64,000 nucleotides of DNA, from NCBI RefSeq assembly GCF_002072105.2, contig NZ_MTBC01000007.1, forward strand, positions 124,001 through 188,000. The letters are read 5' to 3'. This DNA comes from Croceivirga radicis. Its GTDB lineage: Bacteria; Bacteroidota; Bacteroidia; Flavobacteriales; Flavobacteriaceae. A model generated the notes under the pieces. That model saw nothing but the letters and a program-made list of their open reading frames with translations, did not search any database and was not told the origin of the DNA. The translations under genes and the position numbers were made by a program. Shown here piece after piece: positions 17,979 through 25,984 of this stretch. The number at the start of each line of letters is the position of its first letter. The stretch's first letter is position 1.

Positions 17979-19543
17979 TGAACAGGTTTTTTATTTACAT
18001 ACTAAGTTTAAGCCTTTTTACATCACAATTTATTTGCGGTCAAGAAAATTTGCAAGAAGGTCCTTTTAACCAATTAATTATTAGAGGAGTTACCCTAATA
18101 AATGGTAATGGAGCACCGCCTAGAGGACCCATTGACATTGTTGTAGAAAATAATATAATCACCAAAGTACAAGTTGTTGGTTATCCTGGAGTAAAAATTG
18201 ATGCAGACAAAAGACCTAAACTGAAACCAGATGGGAAAGAATTAGATTGTAACGGCATGTATTTGCTGCCGGGATTTATAGATATGCATGGCCATATAGG
18301 TGGCGAAGCACAGGGTGCAGACTATGATTATGTCTTTAAGTTATGGATGGCTCATGGAGTTACCACTGTTAGAGAACCTAGTGGAAGAGGGCTTCATTGG
18401 ACTTTAGACTTAAAAACCAAAAGTGAAAAAAATGCCATAATTGCGCCGAGAGTATTTGCCTATACAGGATTTGGACAAGGAGGTGCCAATCCTATTAGCA
18501 CCCCAGAACAAGCTAGAGAATGGGTGCGTTCTAATGCTAAAAAGGGGGCAGACGGAATTAAATTTTTTGGTGCCCCACCTGAAATAATGGCTGCCGCCTT
18601 GGACGAAAATAAAAAATTGGGTTTAAAATCTGCCTGTCATCATGCCCAAATGGACGTTGCCAGATGGAACGTTCTACACTCTGCCCGTGCAGGACTAACC
18701 AGTATGGAGCATTGGTATGGACTACCAGAAGCGCTATTTGAAGATAGAACCGTACAAGACTACCCCTTAGATTATAATTACCAGAACGAACAACACCGAT
18801 TTGAAAATGCTGGTAAATTATGGGAGCAAGCTGCAAAACCATATAGTAAACATTGGAATGCGGTTATGGACGAATTGATTGCTCTAGATTTTACGTTAGA
18901 CCCAACATTTAATATTTATGAAGCAAGTAGGGACCTACAAAGAGCAAGAAGAGCAGAATGGCACGAAGCGTATACACTTCCTTCTTTATGGGAGTTTTAC
19001 AAACCAAGTAAAGTAAGCCATGGTTCTTACTGGCATAATTGGGGTACGGAACAAGAGGTTGCTTGGAAGAAGAATTATAATTTATGGATGACCTTTATTA
19101 ATGAGTATAAAAACAGAGGTGGTAGGGTAACAACTGGATCAGATAGCGGGTTTATATACCAACTGTATGGATTTGCATATGTAAGAGAATTAGAGTTGTT
19201 GCGAGAAGCAGGTTTTCATCCTTTGGAAGTAATACGCAGTGCAACACTTAACGGAGCAGAGGCATTGGGTATGGAAGATAAGATTGGTACCGTAGCGGTA
19301 GGTAAACTTGCCGATTTAGTTGTTGTTGATGAAAATCCCCTAGAAAACCTAAAAGTGCTTTACGGTACAGGAGCCATAAAATTGACCGATGATAATGAAA
19401 TTATTAGAGCGGGTGGAATTAAGTACACCATTAAAGATGGAATTATCTATGATGCCAAAGCACTATTAAAGTCAGTAAAAGATATGGTAGATAAGGAGAA
19501 ACAGAAACTTAATTACACCATTAAACAACCAGGAATGGATTAA
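17978..19543 (+). CDS. Secreted amidohydrolase family protein
   Basis: A 521-residue metal-dependent hydrolase with an N-terminal signal (about 1-21). The TIM-barrel metal motif GFIDMHGHIGG gives H104 and H106; further metal-type segments are CHHAQ, SMEHWYG and TTGSDSGFIY. The closing strand block GTVAVGKLADLVVVDENPLENL is the classic composite beta domain of imidazolonepropionase or prolidase-type amidohydrolases. It starts on the last base of the M14 peptidase gene, so the pair may act in series on exported or environmental peptides. The substrate is unknown. Confidence 0.88.
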   Translation: MNRFFIYILSLSLFTSQFICGQENLQEGPFNQLIIRGVTLINGNGAPPRGPIDIVVENNIITKVQVVGYPGVKIDADKRPKLKPDGKELDCNGMYLLPGFIDMHGHIGGEAQGADYDYVFKLWMAHGVTTVREPSGRGLHWTLDLKTKSEKNAIIAPRVFAYTGFGQGGANPISTPEQAREWVRSNAKKGADGIKFFGAPPEIMAAALDENKKLGLKSACHHAQMDVARWNVLHSARAGLTSMEHWYGLPEALFEDRTVQDYPLDYNYQNEQHRFENAGKLWEQAAKPYSKHWNAVMDELIALDFTLDPTFNIYEASRDLQRARRAEWHEAYTLPSLWEFYKPSKVSHGSYWHNWGTEQEVAWKKNYNLWMTFINEYKNRGGRVTTGSDSGFIYQLYGFAYVRELELLREAGFHPLEVIRSATLNGAEALGMEDKIGTVAVGKLADLVVVDENPLENLKVLYGTGAIKLTDDNEIIRAGGIKYTIKDGIIYDAKALLKSVKDMVDKEKQKLNYTIKQPGMD

Positions 19544-19767
19544 ACCATTTTAGTTTCAATCTTTTTAAGTTCAAATTTCAACGCTTTCTTAACCAAGTAA
19601 TTTTTGTCTTTATAGATAATTGTTACTTGGTTTTTTGTTTTTATAGTTTTATTTATGGTAATCGCTGTACTATTTATAGGTGCTACGGTGGTTTTTACTT
19701 TCTTTTCTTCTTGACCAAAGGCTACGGCTGTAAAAAGAACTAAAATTAAGGTGATAACTGTTTTCAT
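19540..19767 (-). CDS. Small exported protein, paralogue A (75 aa)
   Basis: A 75-residue protein with a signal peptide (MKTVITLILVLFTAVAFGQ) and a short basic mature part ending ALKFELKKIETKMV. It lines up along its whole length with the protein at 20141-20368: MK..VT.I, AQ/GQ, KKV, I.VNKT/TINKT, KN..+KK.L.F..KK. Its 3' end overlaps the convergent amidohydrolase gene by four bases. A TTTACCG-type element is about 50 bases upstream of its start. Function unknown. Confidence 0.7.
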   Translation of the reverse strand: MKTVITLILVLFTAVAFGQEEKKVKTTVAPINSTAITINKTIKTKNQVTIIYKDKNYLVKKALKFELKKIETKMV

Positions 19768-19815
19768 GGTGTTTTGTTTCTGTTTCTTGATGTAAAATTA
19801 CCACCACATAAGAAG

Positions 19816-19838
19816 TTAATTTACCGTTCATCGATAAA
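19816..19838. promoter_or_regulatory. Repeated TTTACCGTT-ATCGATA element, copy 1
   Basis: Reads TTAATTTACCGTT, then CATCGATAAA. The core ACCGTTCAT fits the published half-site pattern of LytTR-family regulators. A near-identical sequence in the opposite orientation occurs at 20486-20505, and a related TTTACCGATAAA lies at 19920-19931. Function is inferred only from repetition next to paralogous genes. Confidence 0.45.
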
Positions 19839-20003
19839 TCAGAATAAAGTGTAGACGAATGGTAGTTATAACTAGGTGTATAAATTAAGCCTAAAAAGAA
19901 GAAAAATAGACCTTTGTAGTTTACCGATAAACCTTGTAATTCATCGGCCTTTAGCGTCTATTAGCAGTAAAATATACTTGGGGAGTTTTTTCTGCTTGGG
20001 AAT

Positions 20004-20018
20004 ACCGCTACTAGCGGT
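20004..20018. repeat. Short inverted repeat
   Basis: ACCGCTA and TAGCGGT around a single C, followed on the plus strand by T-rich DNA. It overlaps the stop of the 42-residue frame on the minus strand. It could be a weak terminator in either direction. Confidence 0.4.
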
Positions 20019-20139
20019 TTTTAATTTTTACAAGTCTTAATTTTTTTCTTAATCTGCATTCTTTGCAAACCAAAGAACACGCACCCATTAAGAAAACTAA
20101 ACTAAATACCACCAAAATCACAGTCCATATAAAATTCAT
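20011..20139 (-). CDS. Small membrane protein (42 aa)
   Basis: ATG at 20139, stop TAG at 20011-20013. The 42 residues form one hydrophobic helix (IWTVILVVFSLVFLMGACSL) followed by a Cys-containing basic tail (CKECRLRKKLRLVK). It begins one base after the stop of the exported paralogue B, so both are probably cotranscribed. The helix-plus-basic-tail shape and the tight spacing support a gene; nothing is known of its role. Confidence 0.5.
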   Translation of the reverse strand: MNFIWTVILVVFSLVFLMGACSLVCKECRLRKKLRLVKIKNR

Positions 20140-20140
20140 A

Positions 20141-20368
20141 TTAAGCTAATTTGGCGTTACTTTTCTTAGTCTTAAAAGACAATTCTTTTTTAATTCTAGA
20201 ATTTTTAAACATGTACAATCTTGCAACCTCTGTTGCCTTAACCTCTGTCTTGTTAACCTTAATGTTCAATTGAACACCTTGAGGCTTAACTTCTACCTTT
20301 TTATCAGATTGTGCCATGGCTACATTTCCAATTAAGATGATGAAGATAAAGGTTACTATTGCTTTCAT
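20141..20368 (-). CDS. Small exported protein, paralogue B (75 aa)
   Basis: The frame is open from 20416, but the ATG at 20368 gives a clean signal peptide (MKAIVTFIFIILIGNVAMAQ) and exactly 75 residues, the same length as paralogue A at 19540. The mature part has DKKVEVKPQG, VNKTEVKATEVARLY and a basic end FKNSRIKKELSFKTKK. The 183 bases upstream hold several TTACCG-type elements. The next gene on the strand is the 42-residue membrane protein. No function recognised. Confidence 0.7.
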   Translation of the reverse strand: MKAIVTFIFIILIGNVAMAQSDKKVEVKPQGVQLNIKVNKTEVKATEVARLYMFKNSRIKKELSFKTKKSNAKLA

Positions 20369-20469
20369 GTCTTTGATTATTTTACACTGTAAAACTAGCA
20401 TCAGATTAAAAGACACTTAAGTTAAATCGGCATTGGCACTGGATTAATCGTTTAAATGCACCCAAACGG

Positions 20470-20527
20470 ATTAACGGTAAAAAAGTATCGATAACGGTAA
20501 ATTAATCCTTGTTCCTGTTACCGAATC
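20470..20527. promoter_or_regulatory. Cluster of TTACCG-type elements, copy 2
   Basis: Minus-strand reads are TTACCGTTAAT (20470-20480) and TTAATTTACCGTTATCGATA (20486-20505); on the plus strand TTACCGAATC lies at 20518-20527, and TTAATCGATAAG is at 20538-20549. The second copy equals the element at 19816 except for one missing C. The cluster lies upstream of paralogue B. Confidence 0.45.
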
Positions 20528-20551
20528 AGCATGCACTTAATCGATAAGAAA

Positions 20552-21217
20552 TTATAACTTCAATAGTAAATTAGGGTTTGGGCAATTGTCTTTATAAAAA
20601 TCAAGATTTGTATTTGAACACACACCAGGATAATCTCCAGTATACGTTTGTATGTCTAAAATTACTTGAAAATGCAAATGAGGTGCGTAGCCTACATTTA
20701 TTTCCGTTGCACCTAGTCTAGCCAAGAAGCTGCCCTGATTAAATTCTTGCCCTACAAATAGCGTATCTATACTATCTAAGCTTAAATGCCCATAGAGTGT
20801 ATAAAAGGTAAAACCATTTATATTGTGTTCTAAAATAATGGTAGGTCCATAATTACCAAAATCAGCGTTATTCGCAAAGCTGTGCACCTTACCCTTTAAA
20901 GGTGCCAAAACCACAGTTTGTTCCGGTAGCCAAAAATCGATACCCAAATGAATATTTCTAATTTCGGTATTGTTAAATCTATCCGAACTACCGTATAAAT
21001 TTCGTTTTTCTAGATAACCTCCATATGGAATATTGCAATTGTTATTGGCAATTAGGTCCACGTACCGCTGGCAATCATTCGCGTTAGAAATATTTAATTG
21101 CTTTAAATCTGGATTGTGGACAGATAAGTCTAATGGCACATAATTACGTTGGTGTATAGGATCTTGAAATAATTGAATTGGAGGCAACCCCTTAACTAAG
21201 TTTGTAAAAGAATTCAT
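20552..21217 (-). CDS. M23-family (LytM) metallopeptidase without signal peptide
   Basis: A 221-residue protein with a complete LytM zinc site: H90 and D94 in HLGIDFW, then H144 in YGHLS and the H180-x-H182 pair in PHLHFQV. Such enzymes usually cut peptidoglycan cross-bridges. The N-terminus (MNSFTNLVKGLPPIQLF) is not a signal peptide, and residues 1-80 do not look like a usual M23 prodomain, so it seems cytoplasmic or exported by an unknown route. It stands alone, divergent from the UPF0173 gene. Confidence 0.82.
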   Translation of the reverse strand: MNSFTNLVKGLPPIQLFQDPIHQRNYVPLDLSVHNPDLKQLNISNANDCQRYVDLIANNNCNIPYGGYLEKRNLYGSSDRFNNTEIRNIHLGIDFWLPEQTVVLAPLKGKVHSFANNADFGNYGPTIILEHNINGFTFYTLYGHLSLDSIDTLFVGQEFNQGSFLARLGATEINVGYAPHLHFQVILDIQTYTGDYPGVCSNTNLDFYKDNCPNPNLLLKL

Positions 21218-21300
21218 AAATAATAGCTAATGTAAAGTCAACTTTCGGCAAAATTATTAGTTTTTGCTACCTTTCCTATAAACACTACAAACAAACAGAC

Positions 21301-21984
21301 ATGAGAATAACATTTTTAGGACACGCCTCCTTTCAAATAGAAATAGATAACACCGTTTTACTAATAGACCCTTTTATATCTGCCAATGAACTTGCATCAC
21401 ATATAGATGTGAACAAATTAAAAGCGGATTACATTTTGATTACCCATGGCCATCAAGACCATGTATTAGATGTGGAAACCATTGCCAAAAACAATCCGGA
21501 GGCAAAACTAATTTCTAATTACGAGATAATACAGTGGTATGGAGAAAAAGGCTTAAATGGGCATCCTATGAACCATGGTGGTAAATTCACCTTTGACTTT
21601 GGAACCCTTAAATACGTAAGTGCCATACATTCTAGTATCTTACCAGATGGTTCTTATGGTGGTAACCCTGGAGGCTTTGTGCTTACTGCCTTAGACAAAA
21701 CAGTATATTTTGCAGGAGATACTGCTTTAACCATGGATATGAAACTTATACCAGAGACCTGCCCTCCTCTTGACCTTGCCATTTTACCTATTGGGGATAA
21801 TTTTACCATGGGGTTTGAAGATGCATCTATTGCCGCAGATTTTGTTCAGTGTAATACGGTTCTAGGTTGTCATTACAACACCTTCCCTCCTATTAAAATT
21901 GATTTGGATAAAGCACAACAACATTTTGATAATTCTGGAAAAAAACTACTGTTACCTGAAATAGGAGAAAGTATTTTAATCTAA
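21301..21984 (+). CDS. UPF0173 metal-dependent hydrolase (MBL fold)
   Basis: A 227-residue metallo-beta-lactamase-fold protein of the UPF0173 type. The metal motif THGHQDHVLD gives H49, H51, D53 and H54; FAGDTALTMDMKLI and GCHYNTFPPI hold the other ligands. The full length is normal for the family. Substrate unknown; relatives include YtkL. It has no signal peptide. It precedes msrA by 44 bases in the same direction and may share its transcript. Confidence 0.9.
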   Translation: MRITFLGHASFQIEIDNTVLLIDPFISANELASHIDVNKLKADYILITHGHQDHVLDVETIAKNNPEAKLISNYEIIQWYGEKGLNGHPMNHGGKFTFDFGTLKYVSAIHSSILPDGSYGGNPGGFVLTALDKTVYFAGDTALTMDMKLIPETCPPLDLAILPIGDNFTMGFEDASIAADFVQCNTVLGCHYNTFPPIKIDLDKAQQHFDNSGKKLLLPEIGESILI

Positions 21985-22028
21985 AGTTGTAAGCTTTAAT
22001 GGACCTTTTCAACTAAAAAAAGAAAACT

Positions 22029-22715
22029 ATGAAAAACTACATTTTATTGGTAGCCTTCATTGCTATGGTTTCTTGCAAAGGAAATACAAAAAGCCAACAG
22101 CTAGATACAGGTAAGGTTATACAAAATACAAAAGAAACCAAAAACGAAACCACACAAGATTTAAGTGCATATGAGACGGCCTATTTTGCAAGTGGTTGCT
22201 TTTGGTGTGTTGAGGCCATTTTTGAAAGTGTTAAGGGTGTTAAAGAAGTTGTTTCTGGTTATAGCGGCGGTAGCGAGAAGAACCCTAGCTATGAGGATGT
22301 GTCTTACGGAAGAACAAGACATGCAGAAGCAGTAGAAGTCTATTACGACCCAGAAGTCATATCATATTTTGCATTGGTACAAGTTTTCTTTGGTTCTCAT
22401 GACCCAACTACTGTAAATCGCCAAGGGCCAGACAAAGGAGCCCAATACCGTTCTATTGCTTTTTACAAGAACGAAAAAGAAAAGAAGACCATACAGGATT
22501 ATATAACTCTTTTAGTTTCTGAAGATGTGTATGGGGACGATGAAATTGTAACACAAGTAGAACCTTTTGAAAAATTTTGGCCGGCAGAAGATTACCACCA
22601 GGATTTTGAAAAGAGAAATCCAAACCATTCTTACATAAAAGCAGTTTCTGTTCCTAGACTAAATAGGTTCAAAGCTAACTTTAAAGACTATTTAAAAGAA
22701 GATTTGGAACATTAA
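22029..22715 (+). CDS. msrA: Peptide-methionine (S)-S-oxide reductase MsrA, lipoprotein form
   Basis: Repairs oxidised methionine in proteins. The 228-residue protein starts with a lipoprotein signal whose lipobox ends at C16 (AMVSC), and a polar linker of about 35 residues leads to the catalytic motif GCFWC (G56 to C60, nucleophile C57). GYSGG, the HAEAVEVYYDP block and GPDKGAQYRS are the other MsrA landmarks. The lipobox places the enzyme in the envelope, where it would need periplasmic reducing power. It converges with the coiled-coil protein gene, with five bases between. Confidence 0.94.
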   Translation: MKNYILLVAFIAMVSCKGNTKSQQLDTGKVIQNTKETKNETTQDLSAYETAYFASGCFWCVEAIFESVKGVKEVVSGYSGGSEKNPSYEDVSYGRTRHAEAVEVYYDPEVISYFALVQVFFGSHDPTTVNRQGPDKGAQYRSIAFYKNEKEKKTIQDYITLLVSEDVYGDDEIVTQVEPFEKFWPAEDYHQDFEKRNPNHSYIKAVSVPRLNRFKANFKDYLKEDLEH

Positions 22716-22720
22716 TAGTA

Positions 22721-24181
22721 TTAGTCTAAAACAATAGTGCTGTATTTTGCATTAATGTTGATAGATTTTCCACTAGAATCAGAGTTCTTATAACCTTTGC
22801 AAACGGTAGTATTGAAATTTTTGGTACGCTCCATCGTCAATACTTTAGGATATTCAATGTCTGATTGGGTACCATTTATGTATACAGATACCGCATCTTT
22901 AGGCAGCTTGCAAAGCAGTTCACCATTTTGTACGGTAACATCTAATGTTTTAAACCCAATGCCTAGTTGGGCAATATTTAAATCACCCAAATTATTGGTT
23001 ACATGTGCCTTACTATCTAAACTACCTATGGTTACTTTAGAAGAATTTAAACTCAAGCCCAATTCTTTAACCGTAGCCAATTGCACTTTGTCCGAATAGT
23101 TTGTTTGCAATTTGCCTACGTTCCAATTAACAACAGAAACAGGAGTGTAAGAAGCATCTATAAATGTGTTACTACCTTCTATTGTATTAGCAAGCAAACT
23201 TGCGTAGCGCAAGTTTGCTTGTAAATTTTTAGTTAGGTCTGCCAATTTTACCTCACCATGTTTAACATTCATTTTTAGCTTTACGGATTTTGGTAGTTTT
23301 ATTTTAAGTGTCTTTTTAACCTTATATTTTTTGGTATTACCATCGTTAGAATAGAAAAAGATATTGGTATCATCACCGTTACCAAAACGTTGGTTTCTAA
23401 TTACCATTCTTTTTTCCATGGCTTCCTGTCTGCGCTCTTGTTGTTCTTCTATCATTTTAGCACGTTGCTCCACCTTTTTTTCTATCTCTTCTTGGCGTTC
23501 CTCAATGGCTTCTGCACGTTTTTCCATAGCTTCTGCTCGCTTCTCTATGGCTTTGGCATGCTTCTCTTCCCACTTTTTTGCTTGCTCCTCTACTTTTTTG
23601 CCCCAGTCCTCCATCTTTTTTTCATACTCTTTATCAAAGCTTTTTTGAAATTCTTTAGACCATTCTTTCAAATACTTCTCTCCCTCAGCTTTAAACTTAC
23701 CGTAATCAAAAGACTTTTCTGGCATAGGGGGCATCGGGGGTGCTGGAGGTATTGGCATTTCTGGAACAGTGGCCACAATAGCTGCTACCTCAGGTAAATC
23801 TGGTATTTCCAAATCTAAGAACAAAGGTTCTACATCTATATGAAAATCGTCATCAGTGTGCCTAGTTACAAAATTCCAAGAATTACCAGACTTACTGTTA
23901 ATTTCAATTCGTTTGCTATTTCCCATTATGGTAAATGGTTCACTGTTAAAATAATCTTCTGCTTCTTCTGCCGTTGCTCCTTCTAAGGTAACAATAGCGG
24001 TAATTTCCACTTTATCTTTATTCCAAGATTCAAACTCAATATCGGTATAAGATGTATTAAGTTCCAATTCCGTTTGCTCCCCTACCGAAAAAGTTTCAGT
24101 GTAGGTTTTGGATTCTTGTGCCTGCAGACTCCAACAAAATAGTAGGGCCGTGCACGTTTTAAATAATAGTTGACTGTTCAT
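22721..24181 (-). CDS. Exported coiled-coil protein with adhesin-like C-terminus
   Basis: A 486-residue exported protein (signal about 1-21, ending SLQAQ). Residues about 22-140 are beta-rich; then comes a Pro-rich stretch (MPIPPAPPMPPMPEKS) and a charged coiled coil (about 160-275) with near-repeating EKRAEAMEKRAEAIE and EEQAKKWEEKHAKAIE units. The last 200 residues alternate strands (VKHGEVKLADL, LNSSKVTIGSLDSKAHV) like DUF4097/adhesin-type repeats. It is the third gene of an operon with a sigma factor and an anti-sigma-like protein, overlapping the latter by 23 bases, so it is the likely cell-surface output or sensor. Function unknown. Confidence 0.75.
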   Translation of the reverse strand: MNSQLLFKTCTALLFCWSLQAQESKTYTETFSVGEQTELELNTSYTDIEFESWNKDKVEITAIVTLEGATAEEAEDYFNSEPFTIMGNSKRIEINSKSGNSWNFVTRHTDDDFHIDVEPLFLDLEIPDLPEVAAIVATVPEMPIPPAPPMPPMPEKSFDYGKFKAEGEKYLKEWSKEFQKSFDKEYEKKMEDWGKKVEEQAKKWEEKHAKAIEKRAEAMEKRAEAIEERQEEIEKKVEQRAKMIEEQQERRQEAMEKRMVIRNQRFGNGDDTNIFFYSNDGNTKKYKVKKTLKIKLPKSVKLKMNVKHGEVKLADLTKNLQANLRYASLLANTIEGSNTFIDASYTPVSVVNWNVGKLQTNYSDKVQLATVKELGLSLNSSKVTIGSLDSKAHVTNNLGDLNIAQLGIGFKTLDVTVQNGELLCKLPKDAVSVYINGTQSDIEYPKVLTMERTKNFNTTVCKGYKNSDSSGKSININAKYSTIVLD

Positions 24182-24746
24182 TTTCTGATGATTTTAATTG
24201 ATTTAATTTTGATTTAAGCTTTTGCAATAGTTGCAAACGCAATTGTAGGTTTTGTATTAAAGCGGAAATGGTGTCTTCATTTGGTCCGTAATTGTTCAAT
24301 TCCACATTTAATTCTTTGTATTCATGGTCCAATTGGGCCAACTGCTCCATATAGCCATCTACCACCTCTTTATTTTCATTTGAAACCTCAAGTTTAGAAA
24401 GTTCATAATTTATATTCCCCACATAGTAAGTTTCAATCTTTTGTAAGTCTGGAGATAAATCGCCTAGAGAAATCCCATTGTCATTTTCCGTATGGGTTTT
24501 GGCATTTATTACGGTTTTAGTAGCGGTAATAGGTTTTTCCTTGTTAAACAAAAACAAGCCTGCCGTTAACGCTATCACTAAAGTAGCGGCTATACCAAGC
24601 CAGTAAATTATTGTTGTTTTCTTTTTATTGTTAGTTGGCAAAGCGCTATCTAGTTTATCTAGAAAACGTTCTTGATGCCCTTCTTTAAGCTTAAATTTTT
24701 GAATTTCTCGTTCTTTTTGGAACATCTCCCTAAGATCCTGTGCCAT
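24159..24746 (-). CDS. Single-pass membrane protein, probable anti-sigma factor
   Basis: A 195-residue protein with one membrane helix (about 46-66, IIYWLGIAATLVIALTAGLFLF). The N-terminal 40 residues are charged and would face the cytoplasm; the outer part (about 70-195) is helical and ends in a leucine-rich coil (LQLRLQLLQKLKSKLNQLKS). It lacks the HxxxCxxC zinc motif of classic anti-sigma factors. Its start overlaps the sigma factor gene by 17 bases, which is the main ground for the anti-sigma call. Confidence 0.6.
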   Translation of the reverse strand: MAQDLREMFQKEREIQKFKLKEGHQERFLDKLDSALPTNNKKKTTIIYWLGIAATLVIALTAGLFLFNKEKPITATKTVINAKTHTENDNGISLGDLSPDLQKIETYYVGNINYELSKLEVSNENKEVVDGYMEQLAQLDHEYKELNVELNNYGPNEDTISALIQNLQLRLQLLQKLKSKLNQLKSSENEQSTII

Positions 24747-25269
24747 AATATTTCGCTTTAAGCAATTCTTTTAATTTATTTTTTCCTCTTAACAACCTAG
24801 TTCTAGAAGCGGTTTCTGAGATATCCAATATCTCTGCTATTTCTGAATGGTCATAACCTTCCAACAAAAACAACTTAACTACATATTGGTAATTCTCTGG
24901 CAACTCTTCCATTGTTTCTTTTACCTGATGGGTGGTGACATTAGAAGCCACGTTCCAATCATCTGTATCCGCAACATGCATATAGCTTTCATCTAACGCT
25001 ATGGTATTGTTTCGTTTTGCCTTTAAAAAATCAATACTCCTGTTAACCACTATCTTTTTAAGCCAAGCGCCAAACGTAACATCACCTTTGTACTGTTCTA
25101 TACGTTGAAAAGCTTTAATAAATGCCTCTTGTAATACATCTTCTGCATCGTCCGCATTTTTAAGAAAACGCATGGCCACACAGAACATACCGTCACAATA
25201 TTTCTTGTACAGCTGCAATTGTGCGCTTCTATTATTGTTTTTACATTTTTCTATTAATTCTAATTGCAA
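24730..25269 (-). CDS. RNA polymerase sigma-70 family (ECF-type) sigma factor
   Basis: A 179-residue ECF-type sigma factor. The sigma-2 region covers about 8-90 with YKKYCDGMFCVAMRFLKNADDAEDVLQEAFIKAF (DAEDVLQEAF is the core-binding signature), and sigma-4 about 118-172 with LPENYQYVVKLFLLEGYDHSEIAEILDIS and SRTRLLRGKNKL. The start is a TTG at 25269; no ATG fits without losing sigma-2. First gene of a three-gene operon with overlaps of 17 and 23 bases. Autoregulation is likely for such loci but is not shown here. Confidence 0.92.
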   Translation of the reverse strand: MQLELIEKCKNNNRSAQLQLYKKYCDGMFCVAMRFLKNADDAEDVLQEAFIKAFQRIEQYKGDVTFGAWLKKIVVNRSIDFLKAKRNNTIALDESYMHVADTDDWNVASNVTTHQVKETMEELPENYQYVVKLFLLEGYDHSEIAEILDISETASRTRLLRGKNKLKELLKAKYYGTGS

Positions 25270-25342
25270 AACGGTTGGTCTGTTGTTTGTTTGTTTTAAA
25301 GACGATTGAAAAACAGGAATGTGGCAAGAAGTGGGTATTTAT

Positions 25343-25378
25343 CAAAAAAAAATCCTGCCAATATACACTAGCAGGATT
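25343..25378 (-). terminator. Terminator of the ohr gene
   Basis: Minus strand: AATCCTGC, 12-base loop, GCAGGATT, then a run of about nine T. It separates ohr from the downstream sigma-factor operon. Confidence 0.85.
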
Positions 25379-25401
25379 ATAATATAATGATTTAAAGCCT
25401 A

Positions 25402-25827
25402 TTACTCGTCCATCAATAAATTTAGATGCACAGTAATATTGTCTCTAGTAGCTTTACTATACGGGCACATTTCATGCGCTAGGTTAACTACTTCTTCTCC
25501 TTGTTCCTTACTTAGAGTAGGCAAATACGTATCTAGGATAACCTCTATAAAAAAACCATCTTCGTCTTTGTTAAGGCTAACCGTGCTCTTTACAATAAAA
25601 TCGCCTAAATCTTTATGCCCCTGCTGACCAGCAACGGCTTGTACGGCACCAGCATAGCAAGAAGCATATGCTGCTGCAAATAATTGTTCTGGATTTGTAG
25701 TGCCTGCTTCTTGTTCGCCTTTTGCGTTTGGCATTCTTATATCCAAATCTATGGCACCATTATCACTAACTACATGACCGGCTCTACCACCTTCGTTCGT
25801 AGCAAAGGTTTCAAATATTGTTTTCAT
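25402..25827 (-). CDS. Organic hydroperoxide resistance protein (Ohr/OsmC family)
   Basis: Thiol peroxidase for organic hydroperoxides. The 141-residue protein has both family cysteines: C57 in FAAAYASCYAGA and C121 in HEMCPYSKATRDN. The N-terminal GRAGHVVSDNGAIDLDIRMP is typical of Ohr rather than OsmC. Monocistronic with its own terminator. A more distant OsmC-like protein is encoded at 38237. No MarR-type OhrR regulator is adjacent. Confidence 0.92.
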   Translation of the reverse strand: MKTIFETFATNEGGRAGHVVSDNGAIDLDIRMPNAKGEQEAGTTNPEQLFAAAYASCYAGAVQAVAGQQGHKDLGDFIVKSTVSLNKDEDGFFIEVILDTYLPTLSKEQGEEVVNLAHEMCPYSKATRDNITVHLNLLMDE

Positions 25828-25984
25828 ATGTATTTTTTATTTAAAGTTTTAAGGTAAGGCTTGCTAATAGCATCTCATAATTAGCAATATTAAATATTTG
25901 TGAAAACTGTAACCAATACACTAGCAACTGAATTGCCCAGCTATGTGTAACTTTACCCAAGTATACCCATTAATACAAACCTAG

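Noticed and set aside
19768-20003. Small RNA gene between the exported paralogues
   Set aside because: Only scattered TTACCG-type motifs and no promoter-terminator pair, so no RNA gene can be supported.
23440-23700. Apparent tandem DNA repeat
   Set aside because: The repetition comes from the coiled-coil units EKRAEAMEKRAEAIE at protein level; the DNA units are irregular and not a CRISPR or satellite.
23364-23797. Plus-strand frames rich in Ser, Phe and Leu
   Set aside because: They are the reverse complement of the Glu/Lys/Arg-rich coiled coil of the minus-strand envelope protein.
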